Positions 1 to 12,900 of a stretch of DNA of 64,000 bases are shown piece after piece. The stretch lies in the NCBI GenBank assembly GCA_004794785.1, contig SJOL01002364.1, forward strand, positions 61,384-125,383, given 5' to 3'. Both the position numbers and the translations under genes were made by a program. Each line of letters begins with the position of its first letter. Positions within the stretch are counted from its first letter, which is position 1. Source of the DNA: Opisthorchis felineus. Its lineage: Eukaryota; Platyhelminthes; Trematoda; Opisthorchiida; Opisthorchiidae. The notes beneath the pieces are model-generated. The model worked only from the letters and a program-made list of their open reading frames with translations. It had not been told where the DNA came from and ran no database searches.

Positions 1-153
1 ACGAAACGCTTGGGTGCTGTCGGTGCTACTCGCCTTCCAGGCTGGGGACCGCGTGATCCACACTGCGCCTGGTTGGAGACGCTGGAAGATATGGCTGCCA
101 ACCGATGTCAGTGGCGATCTTGTTGTCAGTTTCTACCCAGATTGCCTGAATGA
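1..153 (+). mobile_element. 3' end of a non-LTR retrotransposon ORF (C-terminus only)
   Basis: Frame 1 is open from the window edge to a TGA at 151-153. It reads as the C-terminal tail of a LINE polyprotein: [20 protein letters not shown], then [16 protein letters not shown] Trp/Cys-rich tail with an NRxxWR-like motif is typical of the end of flatworm LINE reverse-transcriptase proteins. The reverse transcriptase itself lies outside the window. The exact clade (CR1-, RTE- or R2-like) cannot be decided from this piece. Confidence 0.6.
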
Positions 154-345
154 GTGTTTGGAGGTGTAGGCACCTCGGAATGATAGTAGTAAGCTAGCAC
201 TAAGTCCCTTCCCCGTCCACTTTTATTCTTTCCTTCACAATAAGGCTTTCAAATAAATCATGGTTGTACGGCAGTGAAGCATCAGTGTTGAACACTGATG
301 TCATGCTGTCGATGATGATGATGATGATGATGCATATCAAGGCGT
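154..345 (+). mobile_element. 3' UTR and GAT-repeat tail of the same LINE
   Basis: A short 3' UTR follows the LINE stop codon and ends in a run of GAT triplets at 311-332. The segment at about 270-332 (cagtgaagcatcagtgttga and on to the GAT run) recurs on the minus strand at about 33870-33928. This suggests it is the recognised tail of a retroelement family. Confidence 0.55.
311..332 (+). repeat. (GAT)n microsatellite
   Basis: About seven uninterrupted GAT units, read directly. They probably form the 3' tail of the adjoining LINE rather than an independent microsatellite. Confidence 0.85.
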
Positions 346-1052
346 CCGTCTGACAAGCAGTGGAGTGTGGACATTACGCCTACTTTCCGTGTGCCAAAGA
401 AAATAACACCAACAAATTCTGGAACAAACCTGCAAACAACCATGCAATGAAGCCCTAAATGCTAGAATTTTGTTGCCACAGGACCAATTTACTATTACCG
501 TTTAAGTTCACTAAACAGATGTACTCATTTGTCCCCACCCGCATGTACACCTATCAGAAAAACAAGAGGCTACAGTTATATACTGACGGTCCCGGGGGAC
601 TGACGGCCTACCACATGTTTACTGGCTTTTAAAGAGTGGTCACAGTGTGGCATAAATGCGTGCTATATATTTTCAAGGCTTTGAAAACAAACTAGTTATA
701 ATATCCACTAGATCACCGGATAGAGCAGCCTCGTCTTTCACAACACAGCGAAATCCAAGAAAAAACTACCAGGAAAACTAACAAGCTGCCTACCGACACC
801 TACAAAAAGAATCGAAATTCATTCATCTTAACATATGATCCCATTTCCATGTGCTTGTAGGACGCAGGTTAAATTGTCTGCTCTTTCTCGTCAACCTGAA
901 CCATAGCCTTTTACTACTCGTGTATTCTAACACCTGTTGAAGAACGGTGTGTTGGCACCCTCCTTCTCTGCACTCGGTCTGGTACATTTGAATTAAAGCT
1001 TCTCCTGGCCTTATTTGAGTAGGTCTAACTGTTTCTAGTAATCTTTGTTTTC

Positions 1053-1085
<33 letters not shown>
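1053..1085 (+). repeat. (TAG)n microsatellite
   Basis: Eleven consecutive TAG units, read directly. They give rise to a spurious polythreonine open frame on the minus strand. Confidence 0.9.
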
Positions 1086-2261
1086 AAAAATAAACGAATA
1101 ATGGCTCCGTTATCATAGCCACATTACTAAAGCACTTAAACAAAAAAGACACGATTACTGTACATTTTTGAATGGTGAAGAAACGCCTCCTGCTTTGAAA
1201 CTTACCAATCATATGGAACAACACCGAGCAGTAGTAATCAGTGTTCACCAGAGTGATCACAAATCGATATTAGTAACGTTCATATCCAGAAGCCTTGCGA
1301 ATAAGCGGGACAGATTGCAAGTGTGGTATGTGACCATCAGTCGCAAGTGATCGCCATCGCCGAGGCGTAATTATCTGAGGAAGAAAAAGACACGGAAAAT
1401 GCGAATTAGGGCTATGCTGTCCAGAGGTGTCACCGCTTGCAATTGCTGTGAAGGTGTTGCTATTTACGTTACCGGAGCGCTCAGACTGATCACACCCGAA
1501 AGATACCAGAAGAGCGCAGCATACTGTGAACTACTGGTTTGTTTACAGTTGAAAACTGCCGAGCTTAAACACACCATCACGGTAGTATATAGAAGTTCAT
1601 TCATCATTGAGCCAGGATGGATGCACATGCTCAGCAAGTACATAGACCTTAGTCGAGTGTTTATCAACTATGTGCATGTCACTTGGTCAACATAAAGCTA
1701 GAACGGATACTAGACCTCGCAAGCGACCTTGTTTTTGAGTGAGCAGTAGAACACTAGCTCCTACGAAACTCCTGCTGTACTGGTTCAATCGTCTTTTTTT
1801 CATAACGAGACGGCCACAGGAATCGACGGAAAGCAGCCATCTCAGTCTCATTACTTCAAGGCTTGGCTGCGAGGTGAAAAGTACCTGGTGATTCCTCCCC
1901 GCCATTCTGGGAAGCCATTTTTCATGAATCGTGCAAGTCGCATGAATTGGGAGCCTGAATCAAAATCAACCGTTGAAGATACGTGGAATCACGTTGAACA
2001 AAATTTGTTGAATTGAACTGGAATGGGCTTACTAGAAAGGACGAAGAAGGATGTCCCAGGTGCTTTCAGAGTCTCTCATTACCATAGTATGCTTTGGTGT
2101 CAAAAGGCTTTGAAAAATCAAAGAATAATGCAAACGACCCTGCCTTCAGGTTCATCGGCCTTGGAGAGGCCGGGGAAAAATATTGATATTGCTGGAAAAT
2201 GGACAGGTCGAGTTGATTGAACAATTTGTACGATATTGGTAAATTAAGTACAAATGTATGC

Positions 2262-2311
2262 TTACATATACATATACGTATATGTATTCAAATGTAGCTA
2301 TGTATATGTTG
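2262..2311. repeat. TA-rich low-complexity stretch
   Basis: Imperfect alternation of tatg, tata and cata units with local palindromic character. It is simple sequence with no coding support. Confidence 0.6.
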
Positions 2312-2931
2312 GCGGTCTCCTCCCTACTTCTGCGATGGATAAGGATGAGGCTGATAGGTCACTAAGTACCGAGGTTGTTCTCTTTTCCACTTTTGGAGAG
2401 CAAATGAATGGTCACTTGTTTCCAAGACAACGAAGAAACTTCGGAGGAGGGCGATAAGGAAAATAAGAAGACATAGCAGGGCGAAAAAAGGTACACTGTT
2501 CGAGGTAGACAAGTGCACACTGTTTGGTCTTTGTGGGCCGACAGAGCCGCACAGTGGTAGAAGATTTTCTGGCCATGCCGTGAGAATGAAAGTGCTTTCT
2601 GTAATGCCAAGGATAAAAGGAAGAGTAGGAAGGACACGGAGTTGATCATTTGAGCAAGGGCTGAGAACGTTTCCCCGCATTTACTGGCGATTGTTGACCG
2701 TAGTTTGAAGAGATTTGGCAGTTATCAATAGATAATGGAATGTATGCTGAAAATTACCAAGTCTGCTCACATCAGCATCATTTTATAATCGGCTCAGAGG
2801 ATGAATGTTTTCACATGATGATGGACGTTGTTACTCAAGGAGCTAGTCAATAGATGACCGCATGAGCTACTTCCCTTAGTTGCAGGACTGCTGGCACCAT
2901 ATCCTGTCTAAGTGAGCGCTAATGACACTGC

Positions 2932-3140
2932 TGATGAGCCACTGGTAACCAAACGGTTAGGTGTTCAGTCACCGATCGGAATGTCGCGGGTTTGAACCTC
3001 TCTGAATTTCGTGAGCTGCTTGATGCTGATGATTCCAAATTAGAGTGAAACAGGTGTATAGTGCTTTTCGGCTCTTCAGCATAGATAGGCTTCACTGACA
3101 GAATGAAAGCTCTGTTGAAATTTACCAAATCCTCCCACAT
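2932..3140 (+). mobile_element. tRNA-derived SINE-like remnant
   Basis: A box-B-like string (gggtttgaacctc, about 2989-3001) lies downstream of a weak box-A-like segment (gagccactggtaaccaaacgg). A non-tRNA tail follows. This is the layout of a tRNA-derived SINE. The tRNA fold is degenerate, so it is not a functional tRNA. Confidence 0.4.
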
Positions 3141-6100
3141 CCCCATCAACGCCCAAGGTAGCTATTTATCAGATGCTCTGAGTTCTGGACAGCGGTGTTC
3201 TAATCGGCGGCAGCAAGAGCGTTGCCCAATGGATGTGAAGTGTTTATGTTTTACTTGAGGAACCTTGTATCACCGATGACTTTCAGATGGAAGGTTAAAG
3301 AGGCAAGACCAAGTTAGTAAAAAAGATCGTTGACTGGACTGTGTCACCAGGTGGTTAGAAAAGTCCGCAAGCAAAAATTTCCTTCGCTATTTCCGTGGCA
3401 TCGACTTTTTCGAAGGCCGCATTAACGACTGTATGCTGTGAGATTTTTTCAACTTTGGTGTCCCACGTGAGTGTGCAGAATGCTGTATGTGCTCGCGGCT
3501 TGTGTGACGCGGTGTGCAAGGGTTGCACCACTCTCACGCAAATTTGCATTAAATCGCCTTATCTTTGCACCTGTTCTAGACTATCCTGAGGGTTGGTTTG
3601 TACTTTGTCAAGAGAGCCAGCATGTTCTTTGGAGGCTCGCTCATGTCTAGTTCTGGAAATTAGTGTCGCAAGACAGACTAAATTCAGTGTGACCATCACC
3701 TAAATATATCTTCCGAGACCAAGAACAACAGTGTACAAATTTTAAGTTCTCCGGTTTTCTTCACTTGTCCGGTTTTGGATAATGTAATGCTGCTGAATAT
3801 AAAACCGCATTATGGTCATTGTCCATCGATTAGTTCACTACTCTATATGTCAGCCGAATCGTTCAATGACATTGCCAGTGGCTGGATGTGGTAAGCCGTC
3901 CTTGGCAGTTTCTTAATCATTTCGTTCTTGTTGAGTCCTGTCAGATGTTTATGGCAAAGTCGGTTACAAATCTTTCTAAGTAACAGCTTTCAGCGTTTAT
4001 CGCATGGCCAAGTGGCCACTAACCGCAAGACAAATTTGCATCGGTTTGATTTTTTGCATTAACATGCGCGTTGAATTTTTTCGAGGAACTTGACTGTTTG
4101 TGAGCATCCACACATCATTCCAACCAGGACAAGACTTGCAGCGGATTGCTTTGCAGTACTGACCACATTATATTTCATAACCAGCAGCCTTATATTTAAG
4201 TGTCGGATGTTTATTACTCGTTAGGTTCTCCAGGGACTTTGTAGGAGAGATCGGATTAACAACTTCTTGCACGTGGTTAAATTTTGAGATAAAATGTGAC
4301 GCATGGGCTAAGGCAAGAGGCCGCTTTACTGCCGGAAGTACTTGGAATTGAAAGCGTTTTATGTTCGCAATCTTTCATGTCGGTTATCTTAAGCGTGCTC
4401 AGAATGCTTAGAAGTAATTAAAACTATTCGTATTTGTGATTCCCTTTTCAACTAGGATGTCAACACCACGTTATTCCCATGGATCGAAGTAGGCCTCAAA
4501 TATACCTCTCAAATTAGCTCGGGTGAATGGGGGTGAATCTCTCCTGATGATGTTCCGATGAGGCCTAAACACCCAACTTTTATCCCCTTCCAGTGACAAT
4601 TAATCCTGAGCACATAAACTCAGTGAGCAGTATCAAACGTCTCAGGCGTGTCAATCTCTATCAGCTTTGTGGCTTGGAAAAACAGGTGCTGAAAAAACGA
4701 GTGACAAAATGAAAACTTATGTTGGGCAGTGAGTGATTTTTACAGGATAGTTGAATCCATGAATCTCACAAGTGCAAGAGTGTGGGAATTATTGACTTCA
4801 GTAACATATAAGGCCCAGACAAAAATTCTTGTCAGTTTGCCTCCTGTAGAGATTAGAAATGTTGTTAAGTTAAGGGCAAAAAGTTACACAAAACCTTTCT
4901 ACATCTGCGCGGACCAAAAACGTCCCTAAAAATATCAATATTGCACTTCAATCAGCCTTCTGGTGTATCCAAGACCCAAAGGATATTCTTGTCACTTACT
5001 ATGCGCGTGTATATATCATTGAAAACAAATATTGCCTTGCCCCCATTCAGCAAACTGCGCAACTGCGGCCTGACCAGCTACTTGACCCTTCAGAAGAGCG
5101 TTTTTATCATGGCTTTTGGGCTAAATGTGCTAAAAATTCAAGCTTGATTGACACCACGTGGTTTTGATTGGGATATTTTGCCTAAGAAGTAACTTATAGT
5201 TTGATTTTCTAGCTTTCTCCCAAATCTGTATGAATCGATTGAAAGTATAGCGGAAATAAATAATATGAGTCCCACCTTTCCTGACACTGGGGTGTTTCTT
5301 ATTTGCCTCAACGGAACTGTTTGGTGACAGACTTTTATTTAATCAGTGACCTTGACTCAGTGGAGGGATGGCTTAGATAGAAATAACCGTATCTCTGTGA
5401 GAACAGCTTTCAATAAAGCCTTATTTTCTCATCAACGATAAGTTCATGCGCAAGATGCATTATCGCTTGGTCTTTCGACATCTAAAATACCTTGCTCAAT
5501 GCTAAACGCTGACAGAAGTCGTTGTTCTTACAAGCGATTTTGTGTTTATTCATCCAGTTCTGCGTTATCAGTCATCATTTAGATACACTCCAAAAGGTAT
5601 GAGAATGTTTTGCACCCTAACAACTAATCTGGCTTGAGTCCTGATTTAATAAATTAGTTGGATATGCGGTTCCACAATGTTTTGAAGTTGCGAAATTCGT
5701 TCCAGGTAGCTGCTCTTAGGCCCACTGAATTTCAACTTTGACACTGTGGTTTATCACATCGTATCACCAAATTCGTGTAGAGGATCCGTCAGGTTTGGAA
5801 TATGTATGGTGGAAAGTACCTGCGTGGGGGAATCCTTGCGTTGCTTTAACCGAAAACGTTTTTGAGAAGACTAGCTGCTCATGCATGTATTGCCGATGTT
5901 CTACGAATGTTCACACAGTACTCGTGAATCAGTCCAAGTTGCGGCCAGAGAAGAATTGTCTTAACCGGATTTTTGGTTTTTGCAACTGAGGACATGGCTA
6001 ACTGGTGAAACACTGAAGATGAAGTAAGAAACATCGATTGCGAGTGATGTGTATACATAGGTTTTTGGTGCTTGAACAACATCATATCTCTTTCTGTTGT

Positions 6101-6720
6101 TTTATTTGTTTTATTTTGTCCCACCACCATTCCAGGCACATGGTACATGGCACTGCCAACTACGGCAGCTTTTTTGCCTTCAGTTGTAAAACGAACGCTT
6201 GATGATTAATGACTGCATGTTGCGGATTAGCAACTAGACACTTGCGCTTGCATACTCCGCATTTTGCTGATCACGCAAAATCCCGACAACTTTACGGTCC
6301 TTCTCGCAAATGGTGGAAACTCATCCGTAACCATTCATAATATTGTGAGATCGGCAACACTTGCAATTTTTATTATGAGTGATAACTGCACAGAAAATCT
6401 AAAATCTACTTTTCCATAACTATGAATCCTTTCTTAGTCTGAGTAACCGCAACGTTGTTGCATTTTTACTTTACTTCCGTAGGAATCGGTCAGTACAAAC
6501 ATTCCTGACGAATCACATTATGGATAACTTTGAGCACGCGTTCATTTTGATCGACCGAAGTCAGCAAAGACGATTGTTGAAAATCGTATTGCAATGAGTA
6601 GAGTTCAAACGGTTGCATAATGAAAGCACCAAATTTCGCTAGTCCATTATCCCGTCCATTAAATATTTACTAAATACCAATAGGTGGTGAGGTTCCTCAA
6701 AGTATTCTCACTTAACCTAT

Positions 6721-6900
6721 ATGATTGCGGCCGACGAAGATGGTCAAGCTGTTCAGCCCGAAAGATTGGAAAGCTGGTTATTTCGCGGTGTACCACGGAG
6801 AGTAGGTGGCACACGCTGGAGAAAGGAACTAATTGGCTGGCAGCGTTGTGGAGAAAAGTCCATTATCTACAGTCTCACGAGAGATGATCTTGCTGAACAG
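6721..6900 (+). CDS. Exon 1 (putative), proposed start of the large gene
   Basis: Open frame from an ATG at 6721 ([20 protein letters not shown]) to a CAG|gtaaat donor after 6900, phase 0. The same frame is open upstream only to 6691, just after a TGA. The true start could therefore be this ATG, or the exon could begin at a splice or trans-splice acceptor between 6691 and 6720. The ATG context is weak. The sequence is charged and soluble-looking and matches no domain I recognise. Support comes from the join to exon 2 across a 39-nt intron. Confidence 0.45.
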
Positions 6901-9900
6901 GTAAATCCAACAGTAGTTCCACAAAACGTTAAATACTAGTTTCGGGATGCTGAAGTGGTGCTCAGGAACACTTTCCCTTTCAAAGTTGATCAAGTTGACC
7001 AACGTATGATATTTTTAATAAGGATAAAATGTGATGAAAGGTAAGCACTTTAAAATGTTTTCAATAATCCGCTTCTCAGGCAATCTACCTATTTATTTAG
7101 GGCCACAACTTTGTTCGATCTTACATGCTGGCTAAAAATTGGTAACTGTCATTCCAAGGAAGGTAAACTGGACAAACTATTGTGGTACAGTATGGTAAGT
7201 TTCCGTCTTATTTTTTCATAAGAGTTGAAATTATCTTCTATTAGGTTATTATTATTGGTGAACGAATATTGTTAAAGAGGAGAAAACTAATTTGCAAGCG
7301 CAAACTGATGGACACAGTGTGTGTGATAGTTATACCGTCAAAAAAATTTAAATACATTTCACACATCCATTGAGGCAGAGCAACAGGTTCTCACATGTAC
7401 GTCTGTTATATCCATCTACAAAGTAAGAAGAAATAGATATTTGTGTTTTGACATGGTAAACGCTTGCTTGCCAATTTTCAATTGCATGAGGACAATGAAT
7501 ACATTTCATCGTGGACTACCATTGCTGTCTTCCTGGTCAAGTACAATATACACCTTGTGCGCAGTTTCACTGAAAGCCGTAAGCTTATCCGTATCTGTTG
7601 AAACCTGCTCAGTTTGGTGTTTGTGCATTCAAGTCGCTCCTTCCTCTTGGTAAAAAGTATAGAAAAGTTGTAGGACCAGTCAGTAAGAAGGACGATCAAC
7701 CTCTTTCATACATCGGTTCGATACTGCGCTTATTACCTGATGCCCTAATAATCAGAGGTCTAAGTGGATTATTTGGAGCTAAAACTCAGAGCGAATAGTG
7801 TGCAAGCCTCCGAATATTTCGTAAGTGCAAACGAAATTATTCGATAGTACTTTACCCACCGAACGATCAATAGCTCAAACTTTTCCACTCAGAAAATTAG
7901 AACTCCAGGTCTTATCCTCTCTCACACGACATACCTTGAATCATGTCGCATGGAGGGCCACTGAAAGATATTCGAGACCAAATCAATGAACGGATTCTTG
8001 GTAAGACTTTAGATAAGGTCAACTCGCTGACAGTCAATACTCGTTTGAAGTCTGGAGCGCGTTGCGGAACCATTTTCGAGTGTATTCAACATGCTGCTCG
8101 AGATGGCTCAGTGGTTAAGGTGCGAATTGCTAACCGGAGGGTCTGCGGTTCGAATCACACCCCGGTATCTCGACTGCTCCCGTCCAGGCTTCAGCAAATT
8201 CGCAACATTTTAGCCATCGGGCTTCCCTAGGGATGCAAAGCAGCTTGGCTTTAAAAGGGGGTTACATCGGATGATTATATGCTATTATTTATTTGACACT
8301 GTTCTGCACTTACTTACCGTCATTCCCCGTACCTAGACGTCACTACAGATGAAGTTTTTACAGTGACAGGAGTTTCATTAGTGCAGTCACATTTTACTTC
8401 GATTGAGTGACTTGCGTATATTTCAGGTCGCTATCCCGTGAAGAAGTAGCAAGAGGCTTCAATTCTATACACCCGGGGAAGAATCAAAGCTTTCAGTTTG
8501 GGAGGCGTATTGCGCAATATCATCAGCATCCGTTGAAAGATTCGCAAACACTGCATGTGCTGGTAGCTGAGTTTTGGCCACTAGCGGATAATTTGACTCG
8601 ATTTTATATCCTGAGCAACACTAAATTAGTTTAATCTTCACTGACAGGTATCTCATTTGCCTAAAAGTAGATGAGAGAATCGTAAATTCTATAAGCATGT
8701 AAACCTTAGCGTACCATCACTTATGCCGAATTATTCCGTGTCAACTCAAATCAGAATGAAATTTCCAGAAACATGTCACTTCTGCTTAGTGAAAACCGTA
8801 ACTGTGACTAGCAGGGCTAATAATCCTCAGCGGGAATTCGCTTGGGCTAATTCAACTGTAGCAACTGACAAAATAGCAGAATGCTTTGAGCAATGAAGAA
8901 AAATTTCAGAGGACGGAATTTCCTGTGAATCGTCCAGTATGTCCCTAAACCCCGTAACATCGCTGTGTTATAGGCGTGTTGGACAGGCTATAAAATCTCA
9001 CCATATATTTAATTTGTTCTTTTACGTAAGGTCACAGTGCACATGTAAAGGCCACCGCAAACTCCGGCTTCGACCTACTCAAGTAGTGAGCAATCAAACA
9101 GTTAGTAATTCGTGTACACATAAACAAATTTTGGTCTGATCCAGTGTCAAAACAGCGTGTGTAAATAGCACCTGAAGGCTGGTTCTTAGAGGACGAACTT
9201 ATCCATAATTGCTCACTTACAGAAATAATCGGGTATGTCCTCATTACTTACTTAATTTGCTGCAGACCCCTTTTTGGAAAGGACTAATCTGATCTAGAGA
9301 TGTCCCGAATCGCTCATTTCAGTGAGCGAAAATCAGAAACGATTCAGATTAAATCGATGAATTTCGTAGACAACTTTGTGACTCAGACGTTGGACATCAG
9401 GGCTAACTGTTAAAAAAACGGGTTTCCATTTGTCTTTTTATGGATCATCACGATTCTCACTTGTAAAATGTGGGTAACAGCAGTGAAAAAAATTTTGAGG
9501 TCTGACAGAGCACACCACTCATAAGGTTGTTGAAAGTTATTTTAGTGTATTTCTCCAATTGTGGAATCTGGTTTCGGGCCAGTTTACCGGAGAAGAGCTC
9601 CCAAACATTGGCTAGTGCAAATGATTGGGCTGATTTTTTCTAAACAGTTTAGCATCTGAATGTAGGATCTTTATTCAGGCTGATAGGCGGGCCACTATTT
9701 TACCTATGGGGTATCAATCGCTAGAAAAACCCTAATTGCTACGCCACTCCCTACTCCTGGGCTTGATGCATGGTTTCGTTCAAAAGCGCGCAAACTTCAG
9801 TTTACTGTAAAGATAACCTGGTGATGCGCAGCTATTATCAACATTATGACCTTGTATCTGAGATGCAGGCCTTCACTACTGTTAGCGCATCTATCCTATT

Positions 9901-12900
9901 CATGGGATAAAACTGAGATGTGGTCATGCTTCGGTTGAGTAGGACGGAACTGATTACTTGATTTCTAGTCCCAGCCGTTTGAAGCCGTTTCACAATTCCA
10001 ACCTATTTAGTTTTTTTCCGTGCCTCTTAGCTGCAGCTTTGAGCTAACCGAGGTCGATAGTACGTCGCATTCGGGACAATGAACACACTTACCATGGTCA
10101 TGAGCATTTTTGGTTAGGCTGATCAATTTCAGTTGAACGTTTGCATGGATATTTGTTGCTTCTGCTTACAGATCCGACGACACAAAATCCACGATACTAT
10201 ATCGTAGTTTCTGTTAACTCTTAAGTTCTTTCTCGACCCTCTGTTAGCAGTAGCTCGACTTCTAAGGAAAACGTTGCAACCGACCTTCATTGATCATAAG
10301 ACACTTTGATCATTCACCAGCAACTCTGAAAAGGCAGCTGACAACTTGCTTACTGATTTTAACTACTAATAAGATGATTGCCATCCCACTCGGAAACAGC
10401 AGCTTATGTCCGAATTCCACTAGAATCGCGGGATACCGATGACGAGTTGGCTTTTACATCAGTCTATCTGGCGACCTGTTTTCCGAGTGGCTTTCAAATG
10501 ATCTGAATGGATATTCTGTGGAATGCAAATCTGCCTTACAGATCGGTCAATCAGTGTGACCATTAAACGTCGCTACAAACACGGAAAATTGCTGTGATAC
10601 CGTTTGACTGGCCTGTCTTCCCGAGGTCAGTGCATCATAGATAAAACAGTTTGGCGTGAAATACATTTGTATTTCCGTACGCAATCGAAGATGTTTGATG
10701 GAATCGAACCGATTGATTGAGAGCAGTTTCGTTTTCTGTTCATTCTGTGGGTCATTCCCACACGACTACCTACTGATATCAGCGTTAAAGTACACTAGGG
10801 TGTGCTGAGCAAGATGTGGTTTGCTTTGCGGAGCGGCTGCCACATCTCATTTTTGTAAAACAAAGCACTGATGAAGATGTGAGGGAAACACAAAGTAGCT
10901 CGTTTATGTGAAAGCAGTGAACCACGCCAGACTGTTTATTTAACTGGTGTTTATGGTTCCCAAATATGACATTTAGTAACCGATAGCAAAGTATCAGAGA
11001 AGGAGAGCAAAATAGTCCCGATTTAAAGAAGGTTTATGTGGTAAACTTGCTCGTTCTCCCAGGAAAGCACCAGGCAGGTAGTGAAATGGTCTTAAACTAG
11101 TGAAAATAGTAAGAACAGCGGTTCATTTTGTATTTATTATCAATATGAAGCACTCCACTCGAGAATACACTCTGCCACACTCCCAAGGTTTTTTTTCAAA
11201 GAGCCATACTGTACTGGATTTCAACGGCTGAAAGACGATGTACAGCACTGTTATATCTGACTGCTGTTCCCGCTCCAGTGGCTAATGCCGGAAAAAAGAC
11301 TCACCGATGAGGAATACAACAGGTTTATTGCGAACGAGCGAGTGCAACACTTACAAGGGATCTCACGCTATTTGAATTTTGCTTTCATCGATCCAGGCTG
11401 TTGCTGAATTGATTGAATGACTGGCCTGGATGCTTGCCGGCTTTCCTATTGAGATTTTGGTGAAGTTTTAGGGTCTCAGTAGGTTCCGGGCGTTCTGTGG
11501 TTGCTTTCAGGAATCTGACCTTCCTGATAAGCACATTAAGACAAACCGAAAAGTTAATTTTTTGTATCCGTAGACCAAGCCAATTAAGGATTGAGAAACG
11601 CGTGATATTCGGAAGGAGTTGAGTACGAAAGCAAGCGCTTCGGTGTGTGCGACCTTATCATGCTTATCACTATCGAACTCATAGTTGATCAGTGTGAATT
11701 TACTGTATCTGCTGCCTTAATCACATCATATCTTCCTACTAGTGCCTCGCATGCTAGAATAAATGATACCATGGCCTTAGAATTTGCAAACTTATCCCTC
11801 TTGAGGAAACGCCATGATGACAATGCGTCCTGCTATTTGTCTAGTTACCCAGTTTGACCGCCACAGACATAGCCTCTAGCATTTCCTACATCGTTTTTCA
11901 CGCCACCGCCTTCCATAGATTTGATTCAATTCGCTCTATCAATAGTTTACAAGACAGGCATTCCAACACATGCAACGCACATGCAATGCGTATTCACTGA
12001 AAGAAACCTATTTTCAGTTTCCACTTACGACACAGTTATGGCGTAATGTTTGTATGCATCTTCAGCACAACTGTCTTCGTTTTCGATTCTTATATGAAAC
12101 AAGCTCGGCCCTCCTCGGCCAAGAGAGCGGACGCCAACAACAATGATGCAGACAAATCCTGCCGACGCACAAGGATTTTTCAGTTCCACATTCTAATACA
12201 TGAACGTGCACTGCGGTTGGACTGCTTGTTTTCATCACACCCTGTCCTGCATAGCTTAAAGCATCCAAAACTTTCGTTAACCAGTTTCTAAATATGTAGA
12301 TTATCCTTTATGTTTCTTATCTCCTTCGATAGGATACCTCACCTATCAAGGAAACAATTTAGTATCTGCTGCAAGTATTTCCCTACAGAGGGTGTACTGT
12401 ACGTGCAAACAAGTAGGAAGCCAGTGTGACCAAGATGGTAGTACTGGGCAGCGGAACCTTTGGAGCCAAGCATGATGGTATCAGTGTGCCTATTTTGCCG
12501 TCTCACACTAAATTTATACTATTCATGCGTCTTATTCGAACCGTTTGTCCTATGGGCATCCTGCCTCCCGTCAAGTTCATTTTTAAATGTTACAAACGAG
12601 GAGCTTGAGTGTATCTGAACCGTTCCCGGACGCTTCAACCTTTTGGCCGTCTTTGAGTTATAGCGGCTCCTGCAGTTTCCATTCCTTGTTAAACTTGTTG
12701 AGTGTTCCATCTCGTAAATAACCGCAGTATCTAAGACTCAGGTGGACTGTAAGCACGAAAGCCCCACTTAGGTACAGAGAAACGTCAAAATTGGATCCCT
12801 ATTATCAGACCGTGTGGTTTATCTGAAAACCTTAGGCCACAGTAAAATCAGATGCAGTACGAACAACTTTTTCCCAGTCATACGGGTGGACGCTTAATTT

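Larger units (their letters stand above)
346..6720. other. Intergenic or upstream region, no supported gene
   Basis: I see no convincing exon here on either strand. Open frames are short and lack splice-site or composition support. The region holds a TAG microsatellite (1053-1085), a TA-rich alternating stretch (about 2262-2311) and a tRNA-like SINE remnant (about 2932-3140). A promoter for the downstream gene would be expected near its right end, but I find no clear TATA box or initiator. Confidence 0.5.

Noticed and set aside
823..1260. 145-codon minus-strand frame with polythreonine
   Set aside because: The polythreonine is the translated TAG microsatellite. The rest shows no conserved pattern.
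4729..4926. 66-codon frame (MNLTSARVWELLTSV...)
   Set aside because: Moderately protein-like, but isolated, without splice sites or recognisable family, and too short to support.
7583..7798. 72-codon plus-strand frame ending in TAG ([14 protein letters not shown]...)
   Set aside because: No convincing acceptor, terminates inside the intron, and no family resemblance.
8098..8180. Possible functional tRNA gene
   Set aside because: Box A and box B are good, but acceptor and anticodon stems do not pair properly and a SINE body follows.
8426..8632. Open frame after a plausible acceptor ([13 protein letters not shown]...)
   Set aside because: It needs a preceding exon ending in phase 2, but exon 3 ends in phase 0. 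No good donor is present and the sequence matches nothing I know.
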